A program made the translations under genes and the position numbers. Positions 7,915 through 16,392 of a stretch of DNA of 64,000 bases are shown piece after piece. Within the stretch, counting starts at the first letter, position 1; each line of letters begins with the position of its first letter. The DNA is taken from NCBI GenBank assembly GCA_041576815.1, contig JBFGKE010000003.1, forward strand, positions 104,991-168,990. Reading direction: 5' to 3'. This stretch comes from SG8-38 sp041576815. GTDB taxonomy: Bacteria; Myxococcota_A; Polyangia; Polyangiales; Houyiibacteriaceae. The notes below the pieces were generated by a model, which was given only the letters and a program-made list of their open reading frames with translations, was not told the origin of the DNA and did no database searches.

Positions 7915-8880
7915 ATGCCAGCACGCACGGGCACTGACACTGCCGCTGTCACTGGCGCGTTTGTCGTCCAAGCCGATAAACTGCCAGTCGTGGGGGTTCT
8001 TGCTTACCGTGGGGTGTCGAAGCGCTTTGGCGATCACACCGCGCTCGAGCACGTTTCGCTCGATGTCGTCTCCGGCGAGGTTTTTGGGCTCCTCGGGCCG
8101 AACGGCGCCGGCAAGACGACCCTGATTCGGATCGGGCTCGACATTCTGCGCGCCGACCACGGAGAGGTGTCGCTGTTTGGAGCGGCGCCGCACGCGAGCA
8201 CGCTCGACCGCACCGCGTACCTGCCGGAGGAAAGGGGCGTCTATCGTCGCGCCAAGGTGCGGGAGCTGCTCGAGTATCTCGGCAGGTTGAAAGGGCTCGA
8301 GCCGCGTGCTGCGCGGGCCGCAGCGGATACTTGGCTCGAGCGCGTCGGCCTCTCGCGGGTCGCCCGCGATCGCATCGAAAGCCTGTCGAAGGGCATGACG
8401 CAAAAGGTCCAAATCGCAGCGTGCCTGATGACGGAGCCCGAGCTCTGCGTCCTCGACGAGCCGTTTTCCGGGCTCGACCCGGTCAACGTCGCGCTCGTCA
8501 CCGACCTGATCGAGGAGCGACGTCAGAGCGGCCGGACGACGTTGCTTTCGACGCACATGATGCACCAAGTCGAGGCGCTCTGCGATCGGGTCGCGCTGAT
8601 CCATCGCGGTCGGCTCGTCGTCTACGGTCCGCTCGACGAGATTCGGCGCCGCTACTCGCCCCACGAAGTGCTCGTCTGGACGTCGACTGATCTCGCGACG
8701 CTCGGGGTGCGGGCCACGGCTTCCAAGAACGGGGGCTGGCGGGTCGCGCTTCCTCCCGCATCGACGCCCGCGGGCTATCTCCAGGAGCTCGTCCAGCGCG
8801 GCGCGACGATCGATCGCTACGAACCGCTCGTGGCGCGCATGGACGAGATCTTCGTAAACCTCGTCGACGGGCCTCGGTGA
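7915..8880 (+). CDS. ABC transporter ATP-binding protein (NatA/CcmA-like exporter ATPase)
   Basis: ATPase subunit of a two-gene ABC-2 exporter. Walker A is GPNGAGKT (about residue 62), the signature is LSKGMTQKVQ, Walker B is LCVLDEPFSGLD, and the switch His is in STHMMHQVEAL. The C-terminal ~70 residues (after VYGPLDEIRRRY) are an accessory domain usual in NatA-type proteins. The start is uncertain: ATG 7915 is listed, but the first ~25 residues do not resemble the family, and GTG 7990 (VGVLAYRGVSKRF) would give a standard N-terminus. Neither start has a clear ribosome site. It is followed three bases later by the permease gene. The substrate is unknown; sodium or small-molecule export is the family precedent. 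Confidence 0.85.
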   Translation: MPARTGTDTAAVTGAFVVQADKLPVVGVLAYRGVSKRFGDHTALEHVSLDVVSGEVFGLLGPNGAGKTTLIRIGLDILRADHGEVSLFGAAPHASTLDRTAYLPEERGVYRRAKVRELLEYLGRLKGLEPRAARAAADTWLERVGLSRVARDRIESLSKGMTQKVQIAACLMTEPELCVLDEPFSGLDPVNVALVTDLIEERRQSGRTTLLSTHMMHQVEALCDRVALIHRGRLVVYGPLDEIRRRYSPHEVLVWTSTDLATLGVRATASKNGGWRVALPPASTPAGYLQELVQRGATIDRYEPLVARMDEIFVNLVDGPR

Positions 8881-8883
8881 CGC

Positions 8884-10152
8884 ATGCGATTGGAACGCAT
8901 TTTCTCGGTCGCCCGCTTCGAGCTACTCTCCGTCGTCAAACGCTGGTCCTATCTGATCGCCACGTTCGGCCTTCCGCTCTTTCTGGCCGGCGTGTCGGGA
9001 ACGGTCTTCGGGGTCCAGACCTATTTCCTGAACCAGCGGCTTGCGGAAAGCTCCGAGTTCGGGCTCGTCGACGAGGCCGGCGTGGTCGACCGCTCGGCGT
9101 TCGAAGAGCGGGAAGGGCGTCCGACTTGGAAAGCCGGTGACAGCTTCGTCCTCCTCTACGAGGACCGTGGCTCCGCGACGCAAGACCTCGAATCCGGGCA
9201 GCTTCGCGCGCTCTACGTCGTGCAAGAGGACTATTTGCGAACCGGGGAGGTCCGCGCCATCGAGTCCGAGAAATCTCCGCTCTTGAGCAGCCGCGGAACC
9301 AGCGTCGAGCCCCGCCTTCGGTCCCTTCTCAGGAAGTCGCTCGTGGAGGGGCACCTCGATGGGGACGTGCAAAAGCGCGTGATCTCGCCGGCGAGCTTCG
9401 TGCGAAGCCGGCTCGGACCCGACGGGGAATCGGTGACTGACGTCGACGACGCGCTCGACCTCTTGGTGCGCACGACGATCCCGCTCTTTCTAGGGGTGTT
9501 GTTGCTCACCGCGCTCCTGAGCGCGTCCGGGTACCTGGTGCAGACCGTCGCGACCGACAAAGAAAGCAAGATCGTCGAAGTGCTTCTTTCCTCGGTGACG
9601 CCGGAAGAGATTCTCGCCGGGAAGCTGTTCGGTCTCGGGGCGGCGGGGCTCCTTCAATTCGCGGTCTGGTCGTCGATGGTCGTCTTCGTCGCGATCGCCG
9701 CGTCGGCGGTGCTTGCGGCCTTCGTCGCCGTGCCTTGGCAGGCCCTCGCGATCGCGCCTCTCCTGTTCACGCTCGGCTACCTCTTTCTCGGAAGCCTGAT
9801 GCTGGCGACCGCGGCCCTCGGCGCCAATGCCGCCGAAAGTCAGAAGCTCACGATGGGTTGGGCGATGCTGGCCATCCTGCCGCTGATGGTGCTCGTCGTT
9901 CTGCTCGATGAGCCCCACGGCCTGCTCGGTCAGGCAATGACGTGGATCCCGTTCACCTCGCCGCTCACGGTGATCATTCGCCTCGCCGTCGAGCCCTCCG
10001 GCATCGCATGGTGGGAAATTCTCGGCTCGACGGTCGTGCTCGTCGTTGCGACGTGGCTCTCGATACGCATCGGCGCCCGCCTGTTTCGCGTCGGCTTCCT
10101 ACTCACGGGCTCCCGCCCATCCCTCGCCGAGCTATGGCGCCAAGCCCGCTAG
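8884..10152 (+). CDS. ABC-2 type permease (NatB-like)
   Basis: A 422-residue permease paired with the ATPase just upstream. It has one N-terminal membrane helix (about residues 18-42), a large extracytoplasmic domain (about 45-195), and then five or so helices from about 200 to 410 (for example FLGVLLLTALLSASGYLV and a run around residues 255-310). This is the ABC2_membrane_3 architecture seen in NatB and related exporters. The cytoplasmic coupling loop DKESKIVEVLLSSVTPEEILAGK is very typical of the family. The gene ends one base before a REP-like hairpin. Confidence 0.87.
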   Translation: MRLERIFSVARFELLSVVKRWSYLIATFGLPLFLAGVSGTVFGVQTYFLNQRLAESSEFGLVDEAGVVDRSAFEEREGRPTWKAGDSFVLLYEDRGSATQDLESGQLRALYVVQEDYLRTGEVRAIESEKSPLLSSRGTSVEPRLRSLLRKSLVEGHLDGDVQKRVISPASFVRSRLGPDGESVTDVDDALDLLVRTTIPLFLGVLLLTALLSASGYLVQTVATDKESKIVEVLLSSVTPEEILAGKLFGLGAAGLLQFAVWSSMVVFVAIAASAVLAAFVAVPWQALAIAPLLFTLGYLFLGSLMLATAALGANAAESQKLTMGWAMLAILPLMVLVVLLDEPHGLLGQAMTWIPFTSPLTVIIRLAVEPSGIAWWEILGSTVVLVVATWLSIRIGARLFRVGFLLTGSRPSLAELWRQAR

Positions 10153-10172
10153 AAAGGGGACAGGCACCTTTT
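10153..10172 (+). repeat. REP-like hairpin motif AAAGGGGACAGGCACCTTTT
   Basis: The motif starts on the base after the permease TAG. It is a degenerate copy of the GGGGAC-A-GTCCCC palindrome seen at 29034-29113 and 46314-46334. Position and T-run suggest it may act as a terminator, but similar GGGGACAG-type palindromes are known as REP sequences spread by REP-associated tyrosine transposases. Confidence 0.5.
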
Positions 10173-10190
10173 TGAAGGGGTTGATTCATG

Positions 10191-10425
10191 ACGGTGGGAT
10201 GGGGGGTTGCAGAATGGGTTGCCTGGTTTGGTTTATTCACATCCGACCCGCCCGGACGCCTCCGGCGGTTGGTTGGTCCCGCCCCACCACCCCCGCACTA
10301 TCGCCTACCCCCACCCGGAGTCCTCCCTGCGCGCCCTTCGCGTTGCTTGGGCTTGCCGGCGCATGCGCGCCGGGCTTCGCCGTTCCGGCTCGCGGTGGCG
10401 CGGGTGGCGTGGGGGGTTGTCAGCC
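10191..10425 (+). repeat. Dispersed GC-rich repeat, copy A
   Basis: This fills the gap between the ABC permease and the phosphoesterase gene. It aligns with the reverse complement of about 63740-63945: both share a GTTGCAG...TTTGGTTTA...ACATCCGACCCGCC block, the core CCCCCACCCG(T/G)AGTCCTCCCT, and GGGCTTGCCGGCGCATGCGC. Copy A carries roughly 50 extra bases before the core relative to copy D. Open frames across it have no protein-like features, so it is non-coding. The GCGCATGCGC palindrome and flanking inverted segments suggest RNA or DNA secondary structure. Confidence 0.7.
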
Positions 10426-10427
10426 GT

Positions 10428-11126
10428 TCACACTGGTGGATCCCTCGGAGCGGGATTGGGATCGCCTTTGCCCGGCGCTGGTAGCTCGACCTCCTCGATC
10501 AGCCTTCCGGTTTCCCCCTCCTTTGCGGAGTACACCGCGACGCGCATGGCGTCGAAGTCGACGACGGTGAACGTCTGCTCGTCTTTTCGATGGATGGTGC
10601 CGGCGTTGATCACGGTCAGTCCCGGAAAGGCGCGGACCATGCGCTCGTGGGTGTGACCGCCGATCATGAACTGCACGCTCCGGTCGAGCATCAGCTCGCG
10701 AAGGGTGGGGATGTCCTGAAGCCCGTAGCCGCGCGTGTCGGGGAGAAGCCAGGCCTCGTCGTCGCTGCCGACCCCGTGGCAGAGCACAAACCGCCCCGCA
10801 GGCGTTTGATAGAACCGCTGCTGCGCGAGCCCCTCGATGAAGGCCGTCGACGACGCCGAAAGCTCTTGCGTGGCATGCTCCAGTGTCCGCTGCTCGCCCT
10901 CCAGGAACCAACGCTCGTGGTTGCCAGCGACGCAGTGTACGCCTCGCGCCTCGAGAAGTGCGAGCGTCGCGTCGGCATCACCCGGGCCGTCGACGAGATC
11001 GCCTACGCACAGCACCTCATCGACCCCAATCTCTTCGAGCGCATCGAGCACGCGTTCGAGCGTTGCCGACTCGCAGTGAACGTCGCCGACGACTCCGACT
11101 CGTCGCACCGTGCCAGAGCTGCTCAC
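10428..11126 (-). CDS. Calcineurin-like metallophosphoesterase
   Basis: A 232-residue protein of the YfcE/MJ0936-like phosphodiesterase group. All metal-binding motifs are present in order: GDVHCES (D-x-H), GDLVDGPGD, GNHE, CHG and GGHTHE, followed by NAGTIH. Such enzymes are Mn-dependent phosphodiesterases or phosphatases with broad in vitro activity; the physiological substrate cannot be told. Start is GTG at 11126. It is transcribed divergently from serS, with 83 bp between them, and its stop codon abuts repeat copy A. Confidence 0.85.
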   Translation of the reverse strand: MSSSGTVRRVGVVGDVHCESATLERVLDALEEIGVDEVLCVGDLVDGPGDADATLALLEARGVHCVAGNHERWFLEGEQRTLEHATQELSASSTAFIEGLAQQRFYQTPAGRFVLCHGVGSDDEAWLLPDTRGYGLQDIPTLRELMLDRSVQFMIGGHTHERMVRAFPGLTVINAGTIHRKDEQTFTVVDFDAMRVAVYSAKEGETGRLIEEVELPAPGKGDPNPAPRDPPV

Positions 11127-11209
11127 GGCCCCAACTTAGGAGTTTTTCCGTACGGCGCCAAGAACTGCGCGACTGGTGTCGACTGCCGTCGTGTTGTAGA
11201 GACGCCTGC

Positions 11210-12532
11210 ATGCTCGACCTCCGCTACGTGAGCGAGAACCTCCCCGAAGTGAAAGCCGCGTTGACGCGGCGCGGGTTTGCCGAAACGGCGCTCCTCGACC
11301 GCCTGAGTAGGCTCGCGGAAGAGCACAAGACCGTCATCACCCGCGTCGAGTCGCTTCGCCAAGAGCGCAACCAGGCAAGCGACGCGATGGCCAAGGTGGC
11401 GGACAAGAAATCGGAGGAGTTCCAAGAAAAGCGACAGCAGCTCCGTAGCCTCGGTGACGAAATCAAGGCTGGCGAGGCGCAGCAGACCGAAGTCGAAGCG
11501 GAGCTCGAGACCATCCTGTTGAATCTTCCAAACCTTCCGCACGCCGATACGCCGGACGGCCTGAGCGAGGACGACAACGTCGAGGTGCGTGTCTGGGGCG
11601 AAGCCCCAAGCTTCGGGTTCGACGTGCGTGACCACGTCGAGATCGGCACGCGCCTCGACATCCTCGACTTCGACAGGGCGGCCAAGATCAGCGGCTCGCG
11701 CTTCGTCGTGCTCAAGGGCCTCGGCTCGCGTCTCAACCGCGCGCTGATGCAGCTCATGCTCGACGTGCACACCACCGAGCACGGCTACGAAGAGGTGTGG
11801 CCGCCCGTCCTGGTGAAAGACCGCGCGATGCTCGGAACGAGCCAGCTCCCGAAGTTCGCGAAAGATGCCTTTCGCATGGCCAAGGACGAGGAGTGGGAGG
11901 CTCAAGCCGATGCGCAGGGCCACGACCTCTATCTCGCCCCGACAGCCGAGGTCCCGATCACGAACCTGCACGCGGACGAGATTCTCTCCGCGGACCACCT
12001 GCCTCTCGCATACACGGGCTATACCGCGTGCTTTCGCAGCGAGGCGGGAAGCTATGGCAAGGATACCCGCGGGATGATCCGCGTGCACCAGTTCGACAAG
12101 GTCGAGCTCGTTCGCTTTTGCCGCCCGGAGGACGGCGCGTCACAGCTCGAGCTCCTGACGAAGCACGCCGAAAAGATTTTGCAGAAGCTCGAGCTGCATC
12201 ATCGAGTTGTCCAACTCTGCGCAGGGGACATGGGCTTTGCAGCGCAGAAGTCCTACGACATCGAGGTGTGGCTCCCGGCGCAAGACACGTACCGCGAGAT
12301 CTCGAGCTGCTCGTGGTTCGGCGATTTTCAAGCGCGGCGGATGAAGGCGCGCTTCCGGCCGGGGGAAAAGGCAAAACCCCAGCTCGTGCATACGCTCAAC
12401 GGGTCGGGCTTGGCGATCGGCCGCACGCTCGTCGCTATCCTCGAGCAAAACCAGCAGGCCGATGGAAGCGTCATCGTGCCCGAGGCGTTGGTTCCCTACA
12501 TGGGCGGCGTGGAAAGGATCGAAGCGCCTTAG
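11210..12532 (+). CDS. serS: Seryl-tRNA synthetase
   Basis: Charges tRNA-Ser (and serves selenocysteine tRNA where present). The 440-residue protein starts MLDLRYVSENLPEVKAAL at ATG 11210; the open frame continues upstream but without synthetase similarity. Residues 1-105 form the helical arm that binds tRNA (many Glu/Lys/Gln). The class II core follows, with TAEVPITNLHADEIL, the motif 2 segment YTACFRSEAGSYGKDTRG and motif 3 NGSGLAIGRTLVAILEQ. Length is normal. murB follows 16 bp downstream on the same strand. Confidence 0.95.
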   Translation: MLDLRYVSENLPEVKAALTRRGFAETALLDRLSRLAEEHKTVITRVESLRQERNQASDAMAKVADKKSEEFQEKRQQLRSLGDEIKAGEAQQTEVEAELETILLNLPNLPHADTPDGLSEDDNVEVRVWGEAPSFGFDVRDHVEIGTRLDILDFDRAAKISGSRFVVLKGLGSRLNRALMQLMLDVHTTEHGYEEVWPPVLVKDRAMLGTSQLPKFAKDAFRMAKDEEWEAQADAQGHDLYLAPTAEVPITNLHADEILSADHLPLAYTGYTACFRSEAGSYGKDTRGMIRVHQFDKVELVRFCRPEDGASQLELLTKHAEKILQKLELHHRVVQLCAGDMGFAAQKSYDIEVWLPAQDTYREISSCSWFGDFQARRMKARFRPGEKAKPQLVHTLNGSGLAIGRTLVAILEQNQQADGSVIVPEALVPYMGGVERIEAP

Positions 12533-12548
12533 CGGCGGATCGCGCGGG

Positions 12549-13592
12549 ATGGGCAAGCTCGACATCCAACGCGACGTAGCGCTTGCGCCGCTCACCACGT
12601 TCGGCCTCGGCGGCGCGGCGACGTACTTCACACGCGTCCGCAGTGATGGAGCCGTCCGAGACGCCCTTTGCTGGGCGGCAGACCGCGGCGTGCGCGCAGC
12701 CGTCCTCGGCGGCGGCTCGAATCTGATCGTCCCGGACGAGGGCTACGACGGTCTCGTCATCCAGATGGCGATCTCGGAGCTCGATTTCCGAAAGGGCACC
12801 GTGGATGCGGGCGCGGGCGTTCAATGGGAACGCGTCGTCGAAGGTGCGGTGGCGCGGAGCTGGGCCGGTCTCGAATGCCTGACCGGGATCCCGGGCTCGA
12901 CCGGCGCGACCCCGATTCAAAACGTGGGCGCCTACGGACAAGAGGTAGCCGAGGTGTTGGAAAGCGTCCGAGCCCTTCGCAGAGATACGTTGAGCATCGA
13001 AGAGCTCCGTCCCGAGGAATGCGAGCTCTCCTACCGCGACAGCCTCTTCAAACGCCAGCCCGACCGGTTCGTCGTGTGCGGCGTCCGATTCAGGCTCCGG
13101 CCCGACGGCCCCGGGACCGCTCGGTACCCCGAGCTCCAAGAGCGCGTCAGCCCGCGGGCGACCCTCTCCCAGATTCGAACCGCCGTCCTCGCGCTTCGCC
13201 GCCGCAAGTCGATGGTGATCGATCCTGAAGATCCAAACCACCGGAGCGCAGGATCGTTCTTTTTGAACCCCATCGTTCCGACTGCCGAGGCCGAGCGCAT
13301 CATCGAGGAGGCCGTCACCGCGAGCCTCGTCGCGTCGCCGGACGAAGTGCCACGCTATCCCGCAGGCGACGGCAGGGTGAAGCTCGCGGCGGGCTGGCTC
13401 ATCGAGCAGGCTGGCGTCATCAAAGGGATGCGGCGCGGCCCGGTCGGCGTCTCGACCAACCATGCCCTCGCGCTGGTCCATCACGGCGGCGGCACCACGG
13501 CCGAGCTTCTTTCGCTCGCCGAGGAGATCCGCGCGCGCGTGCGGGACCGCTTTGGTGTCGAGCTCGAGCGCGAGCCGAGGCTGCTCGCCTGA
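12549..13592 (+). CDS. murB: UDP-N-acetylenolpyruvoylglucosamine reductase
   Basis: MurB reduces UDP-GlcNAc-enolpyruvate to UDP-MurNAc in peptidoglycan synthesis, using FAD and NADPH. The 347-residue protein has the FAD-binding LTTFGLGGAATYF and AAVLGGGSNLIV motifs, GIPGSTGATPIQNVGAYGQE in the PCMH-type domain, YRDSLFK, the catalytic Ser region SAGSFFLNPIV and the C-terminal LEREPRLL containing the catalytic Glu. The extra Y-loop segment marks it as type I, like the Escherichia coli enzyme. Start at ATG 12549 (MGKLDIQ); the frame is open further upstream inside serS. It converges on mbnH with 11 bp between stops and no obvious terminator hairpin. Confidence 0.95.
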   Translation: MGKLDIQRDVALAPLTTFGLGGAATYFTRVRSDGAVRDALCWAADRGVRAAVLGGGSNLIVPDEGYDGLVIQMAISELDFRKGTVDAGAGVQWERVVEGAVARSWAGLECLTGIPGSTGATPIQNVGAYGQEVAEVLESVRALRRDTLSIEELRPEECELSYRDSLFKRQPDRFVVCGVRFRLRPDGPGTARYPELQERVSPRATLSQIRTAVLALRRRKSMVIDPEDPNHRSAGSFFLNPIVPTAEAERIIEEAVTASLVASPDEVPRYPAGDGRVKLAAGWLIEQAGVIKGMRRGPVGVSTNHALALVHHGGGTTAELLSLAEEIRARVRDRFGVELEREPRLLA

Positions 13593-13603
13593 CCGTGGAC
13601 CGA

Positions 13604-14779
13604 CTAGGGCTCGGCAAACGGGTCGCTGAACGCAGGGTTCGCCAGCAGATCCTCGTCGGTGAGCGCTCGCAGAAAGGCAAGCAGGTCCTGCTTTTCCCGC
13701 TCGGTCATCGCGAAGCCGTTGAGTAGCGCGCTCTTGTTCGGGTTGTCGCGGCCGTCGCCCGAGTTGGGGCCGCTTTCGATCAGGCGCCCGCCCCGCGCGT
13801 AGTGGTCGAGCACTTCTTCGAGCGTCTCGATCGAGCCGTCGTGCATGTAGGGGGCGGTCATGGCGATGTTCCGGAGGCTGGGAGGCTTGAACCGGCCCTT
13901 GTCGAGCGGGTCGCCGGTCATGTCGAAGAGCCCTTCGTTGCCACTCGGGTAGCTGCCCTGCGCATCCAAGTTGTAGAGCCCGTTGTTCATGAAGAACTTC
14001 TGGTCGAACACCTGACCGCTGTCGTCCGAGGACTGCGAAAAAAGGAATCCTCCATGACAGTGGAAGCACTCGAACGCGTCTTCGACCCCCGCCTCGTTGG
14101 TGCCGCCGAAGAAGAGAGCCATCCCGCGTTGCTCCGATTCGTCGAGCGCCGTCCGGTCACCCTGCTGCCAGCGGTCGACCTTGGAGTTGAAGCTCGTGAC
14201 CGAGCGCTGAAACGAGGCGATCGCCTTGGTGATGTTGTCTACATTGATGGGCTCGGATTCCCCGGGGAAAGCTTCGGAAAACATCTCCGGGTAGAGCTCG
14301 TCATCGGCCAATCGCAGAACGAGCTCGTCCTCGCGGTTGGCCATGCCGAGCTCGACCGGGTCCTCGCCGAACATCGGCACGAGCGCCTGCCGCTCGAGCC
14401 GCACGAGCACTTCGTTGGCCCAGGTGAGCGAAGCTGCATACGCCGAGTTCGCGATGCTCATCGAGCTCCGTGGATGGAGCTGTCCGGTAGAACCCTCTGC
14501 CCGTGCAAGCCCATCGGTGAACGCGAGCTCTTGCTGATGACAGCTTCCACAGCTCTGTGTCTGATTGCCCGAGAGGCGCACATCGTAGAAGAGAAACCGC
14601 CCCAGCTCGACCTTGGCCGCCGTCATCGGGTTGTCGTCAGGGATGCGAGGCAGCGGGACGGTTTCCGGAAGATCCCAGACCCATGCCTCGGCCGTGGGCC
14701 CCGAACCGCTGCCGCCACAGGCAACGGCGAGCACGAGGACGAATGAGATGGGGATAAGCGATCGAAGCATGGGTTTCAC
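13604..14779 (-). CDS. MbnH-like di-heme c-type peroxidase (metallo-mystery pair di-heme enzyme)
   Basis: A 391-residue exported di-heme protein of the MauG/cytochrome c peroxidase superfamily. It has a lipoprotein-like signal with Cys21, a first heme site CGSCH at residues 77-81 and a second, CFHCH, at 238-242. MHDGSIETLEEVLDHYARGG is the usual C-terminal signature. Family knowledge: MbnH oxidises a tryptophan of its partner MbnP to kynurenine, creating a copper site. Here it lies 30 bp downstream of mbnP on the same strand. Start is GTG 14779 or ATG 14770; neither has a strong ribosome site. It is the last gene of a long minus-strand run that begins at hrcA. Confidence 0.88.
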   Translation of the reverse strand: MKPMLRSLIPISFVLVLAVACGGSGSGPTAEAWVWDLPETVPLPRIPDDNPMTAAKVELGRFLFYDVRLSGNQTQSCGSCHQQELAFTDGLARAEGSTGQLHPRSSMSIANSAYAASLTWANEVLVRLERQALVPMFGEDPVELGMANREDELVLRLADDELYPEMFSEAFPGESEPINVDNITKAIASFQRSVTSFNSKVDRWQQGDRTALDESEQRGMALFFGGTNEAGVEDAFECFHCHGGFLFSQSSDDSGQVFDQKFFMNNGLYNLDAQGSYPSGNEGLFDMTGDPLDKGRFKPPSLRNIAMTAPYMHDGSIETLEEVLDHYARGGRLIESGPNSGDGRDNPNKSALLNGFAMTEREKQDLLAFLRALTDEDLLANPAFSDPFAEP

Positions 14780-14809
14780 GATGGGTTCGAGGCTGCGCCT
14801 CCAGAGGGC

Positions 14810-15643
14810 TTAGTCGACGGAAAAGAACCGCTGACCGCTCGGCGTCGAGCCGCCGAAAGAAAGCCCGAGGTTGTCGAAGAGCGGGCCGCAGTCGCTGTCC
14901 GTGGGGCCCGACATGCAGCCAACCGGCGTTTCCATCTGGTTGTCGTCGAGCGCCGCACCGCCTACCAACATGGCGTAGTCCGCCGCGACTCGGTCGTTGT
15001 CCGGGTCGAACGTCGCAAGCTCGACCGCAACCCGGTTGGGCGTGTCGCAGCCCGTGGTACCGCCGGCCACTGGGTCTCCGTCGCACGCCGTGCTTCCAAG
15101 ATGCATTCGCCAATCGTTCATGCTGAAGGTGCCCGAATCGATGCGCAAGAACTTGTAACCACCCTGCCAGTTCCACTGCATGGCCGTGCGATTCAGAGGG
15201 GACGGCGACGTTGCAGGATTGCGATGGTTGAGCTCGAAGGGGACTCCCATCTCGAACCGAATCCCATCGTACTCGCCTGTCGGCACGGTTCCCCTCACGA
15301 CCGCGTTCACTCCGGGGTCTCCGAAATCCGAGCAGCCGTCTTCGAAGTCTAGAAGTGCAGTGCCTTCGCTTTGCCAGTCGTTCGTGTCCAGCGTGACGGG
15401 CACATAGTTGCCGTCGGCATCCTCGAGCGCGATCGCGTGCACGTAGAACCGGAAATCACTCAACTGGAGCGACGTGTCGTTCGCGCCGAGATTGTCATAC
15501 GTCTGGCCGCAGACGAAGTCCTACGCGCCGACCTTTGCCGAGAACTCGATCGTCACGTCTTGCATGGGATCGACACCGCTCGTGCTGTCACACCCCCAGC
15601 CCGCGAGCGCGAGCACCACCACTGAAACTGCAGTTCTCCTCAT
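14810..15643 (-). pseudogene. MbnP-like copper-binding protein gene, interrupted by one in-frame TAG
   Basis: The frame starts at ATG 15643 (GGAGG five bases upstream) and encodes an exported, lipoprotein-like leader (Cys18). It reads VTIEFSAKVGA and then TAG at 15523-15521 (codon 41). Reading continues without shift into DFVCGQTYDNLG and runs 237 more codons to TAA at 14812-14810. The downstream part has the family WNWQGGYKFLRID motif, whose tryptophan region supplies the kynurenine copper ligand, and several conserved cysteines. So the gene is whole except for one nonsense codon, at a position where the family usually has a charged or polar residue. It may be a very recent pseudogene, a base error in the assembly, or a read-through site. 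The partner mbnH downstream looks intact. Confidence 0.85.
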
Positions 15644-15660
15644 CCATACCTCCGCGGTCT

Positions 15661-16392
15661 CTAGAGCCAATCCTCCTCGGCTGAAAGGACCGCCCTAAAA
15701 GATGACCGAATATTCTCTATTATTCGGTGCTGCACTGCGCTTTCGCTTTTTCGAAGCAGTGCAAGGTCGATGCCATCGAACCAACGGCGATGGTCGATTT
15801 CGATGGCGACGTGCTCGAGACCGGGCCGACCGAGGACGAGCGGGCGGTCAAACGGGGTCTCGACGTCCAGGATCTGCCGGAGCTCCGCACGAAACGCGGT
15901 CTCCAACCCGTCCCCATCCTCCAACGCTCCCGAAACGAGTACGCTGCGCTCCATCATTTCCATCGTTTCGTCGGAGAGACCCTCGGCGTCCTGGTCGGCC
16001 GGCATGCCGACGACCCGGATCCCGCAGTATGTTCCCGGCGGCGGCCGAAGCGTCCCCGCGTACATCGGCGTGCCCGCGCTCTCGACCAGGTCGATCACGA
16101 CCGGCACTCCGAGGCTCGTCGGTGTCTCGAATTCGTGTGCGCGCGCGCGGCCGGGTGCGACGAGGCGCCAGAGATCCAGGACAAAATTGTCGCAGCGGCG
16201 CAACTCGACTTGCCCGAGGGCCAGCATGGCCTGCGAAAGCCGGACCCGATATCCCATGTCGGTTTGGATCTGCGCTGGTGTCGCCTCGGGCTGATAGGCG
16301 ACGTCGACCTCGATGCCGTCGGTGACGCGCACGCAGTGCGGAAGCAGCAGCGCGCAGAGGAGGGCGGCCGTGGCCAGCAGCCTAGATGTCAT
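15661..16392 (-). CDS. Exported protein of unknown function in the MbnP/MbnH cluster
   Basis: I do not recognise a named family. The 243-residue product has an N-terminal signal segment (residues 1-21, with Cys21), then a mixed alpha/beta domain that includes LSQAMLALGQVELRRC and GTYCGIRVVGMPADQDAEG. Its general pattern recalls the beta-sandwich domains of MbnP- or DUF4382-like exported proteins. The gene overlaps the end of the outer-membrane protein gene by 11 bases and stops 17 bases before the mbnP start. This close packing argues that it works with the exported copper/heme proteins, perhaps as a periplasmic metal carrier, but that is inference. Confidence 0.65.
   Translation of the reverse strand: MTSRLLATAALLCALLLPHCVRVTDGIEVDVAYQPEATPAQIQTDMGYRVRLSQAMLALGQVELRRCDNFVLDLWRLVAPGRARAHEFETPTSLGVPVVIDLVESAGTPMYAGTLRPPPGTYCGIRVVGMPADQDAEGLSDETMEMMERSVLVSGALEDGDGLETAFRAELRQILDVETPFDRPLVLGRPGLEHVAIEIDHRRWFDGIDLALLRKSESAVQHRIIENIRSSFRAVLSAEEDWL

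Noticed and set aside
7915..7965. GACACTGCC...TGTCACTGG imperfect inverted repeat near the ABC ATPase start
   Set aside because: It is imperfect and short and may lie inside the coding region if the upstream start is used; not enough to call an operator.
10207..10656. Open frames across repeat copy A
   Set aside because: They cover a dispersed non-coding repeat and run into the antisense of the phosphoesterase gene.
15521..15523. Reassignment of TAG as a sense codon in this genome
   Set aside because: TAG is used as the normal terminal stop in several intact genes in the window, including the gene just upstream of mbnP and mbnH itself.
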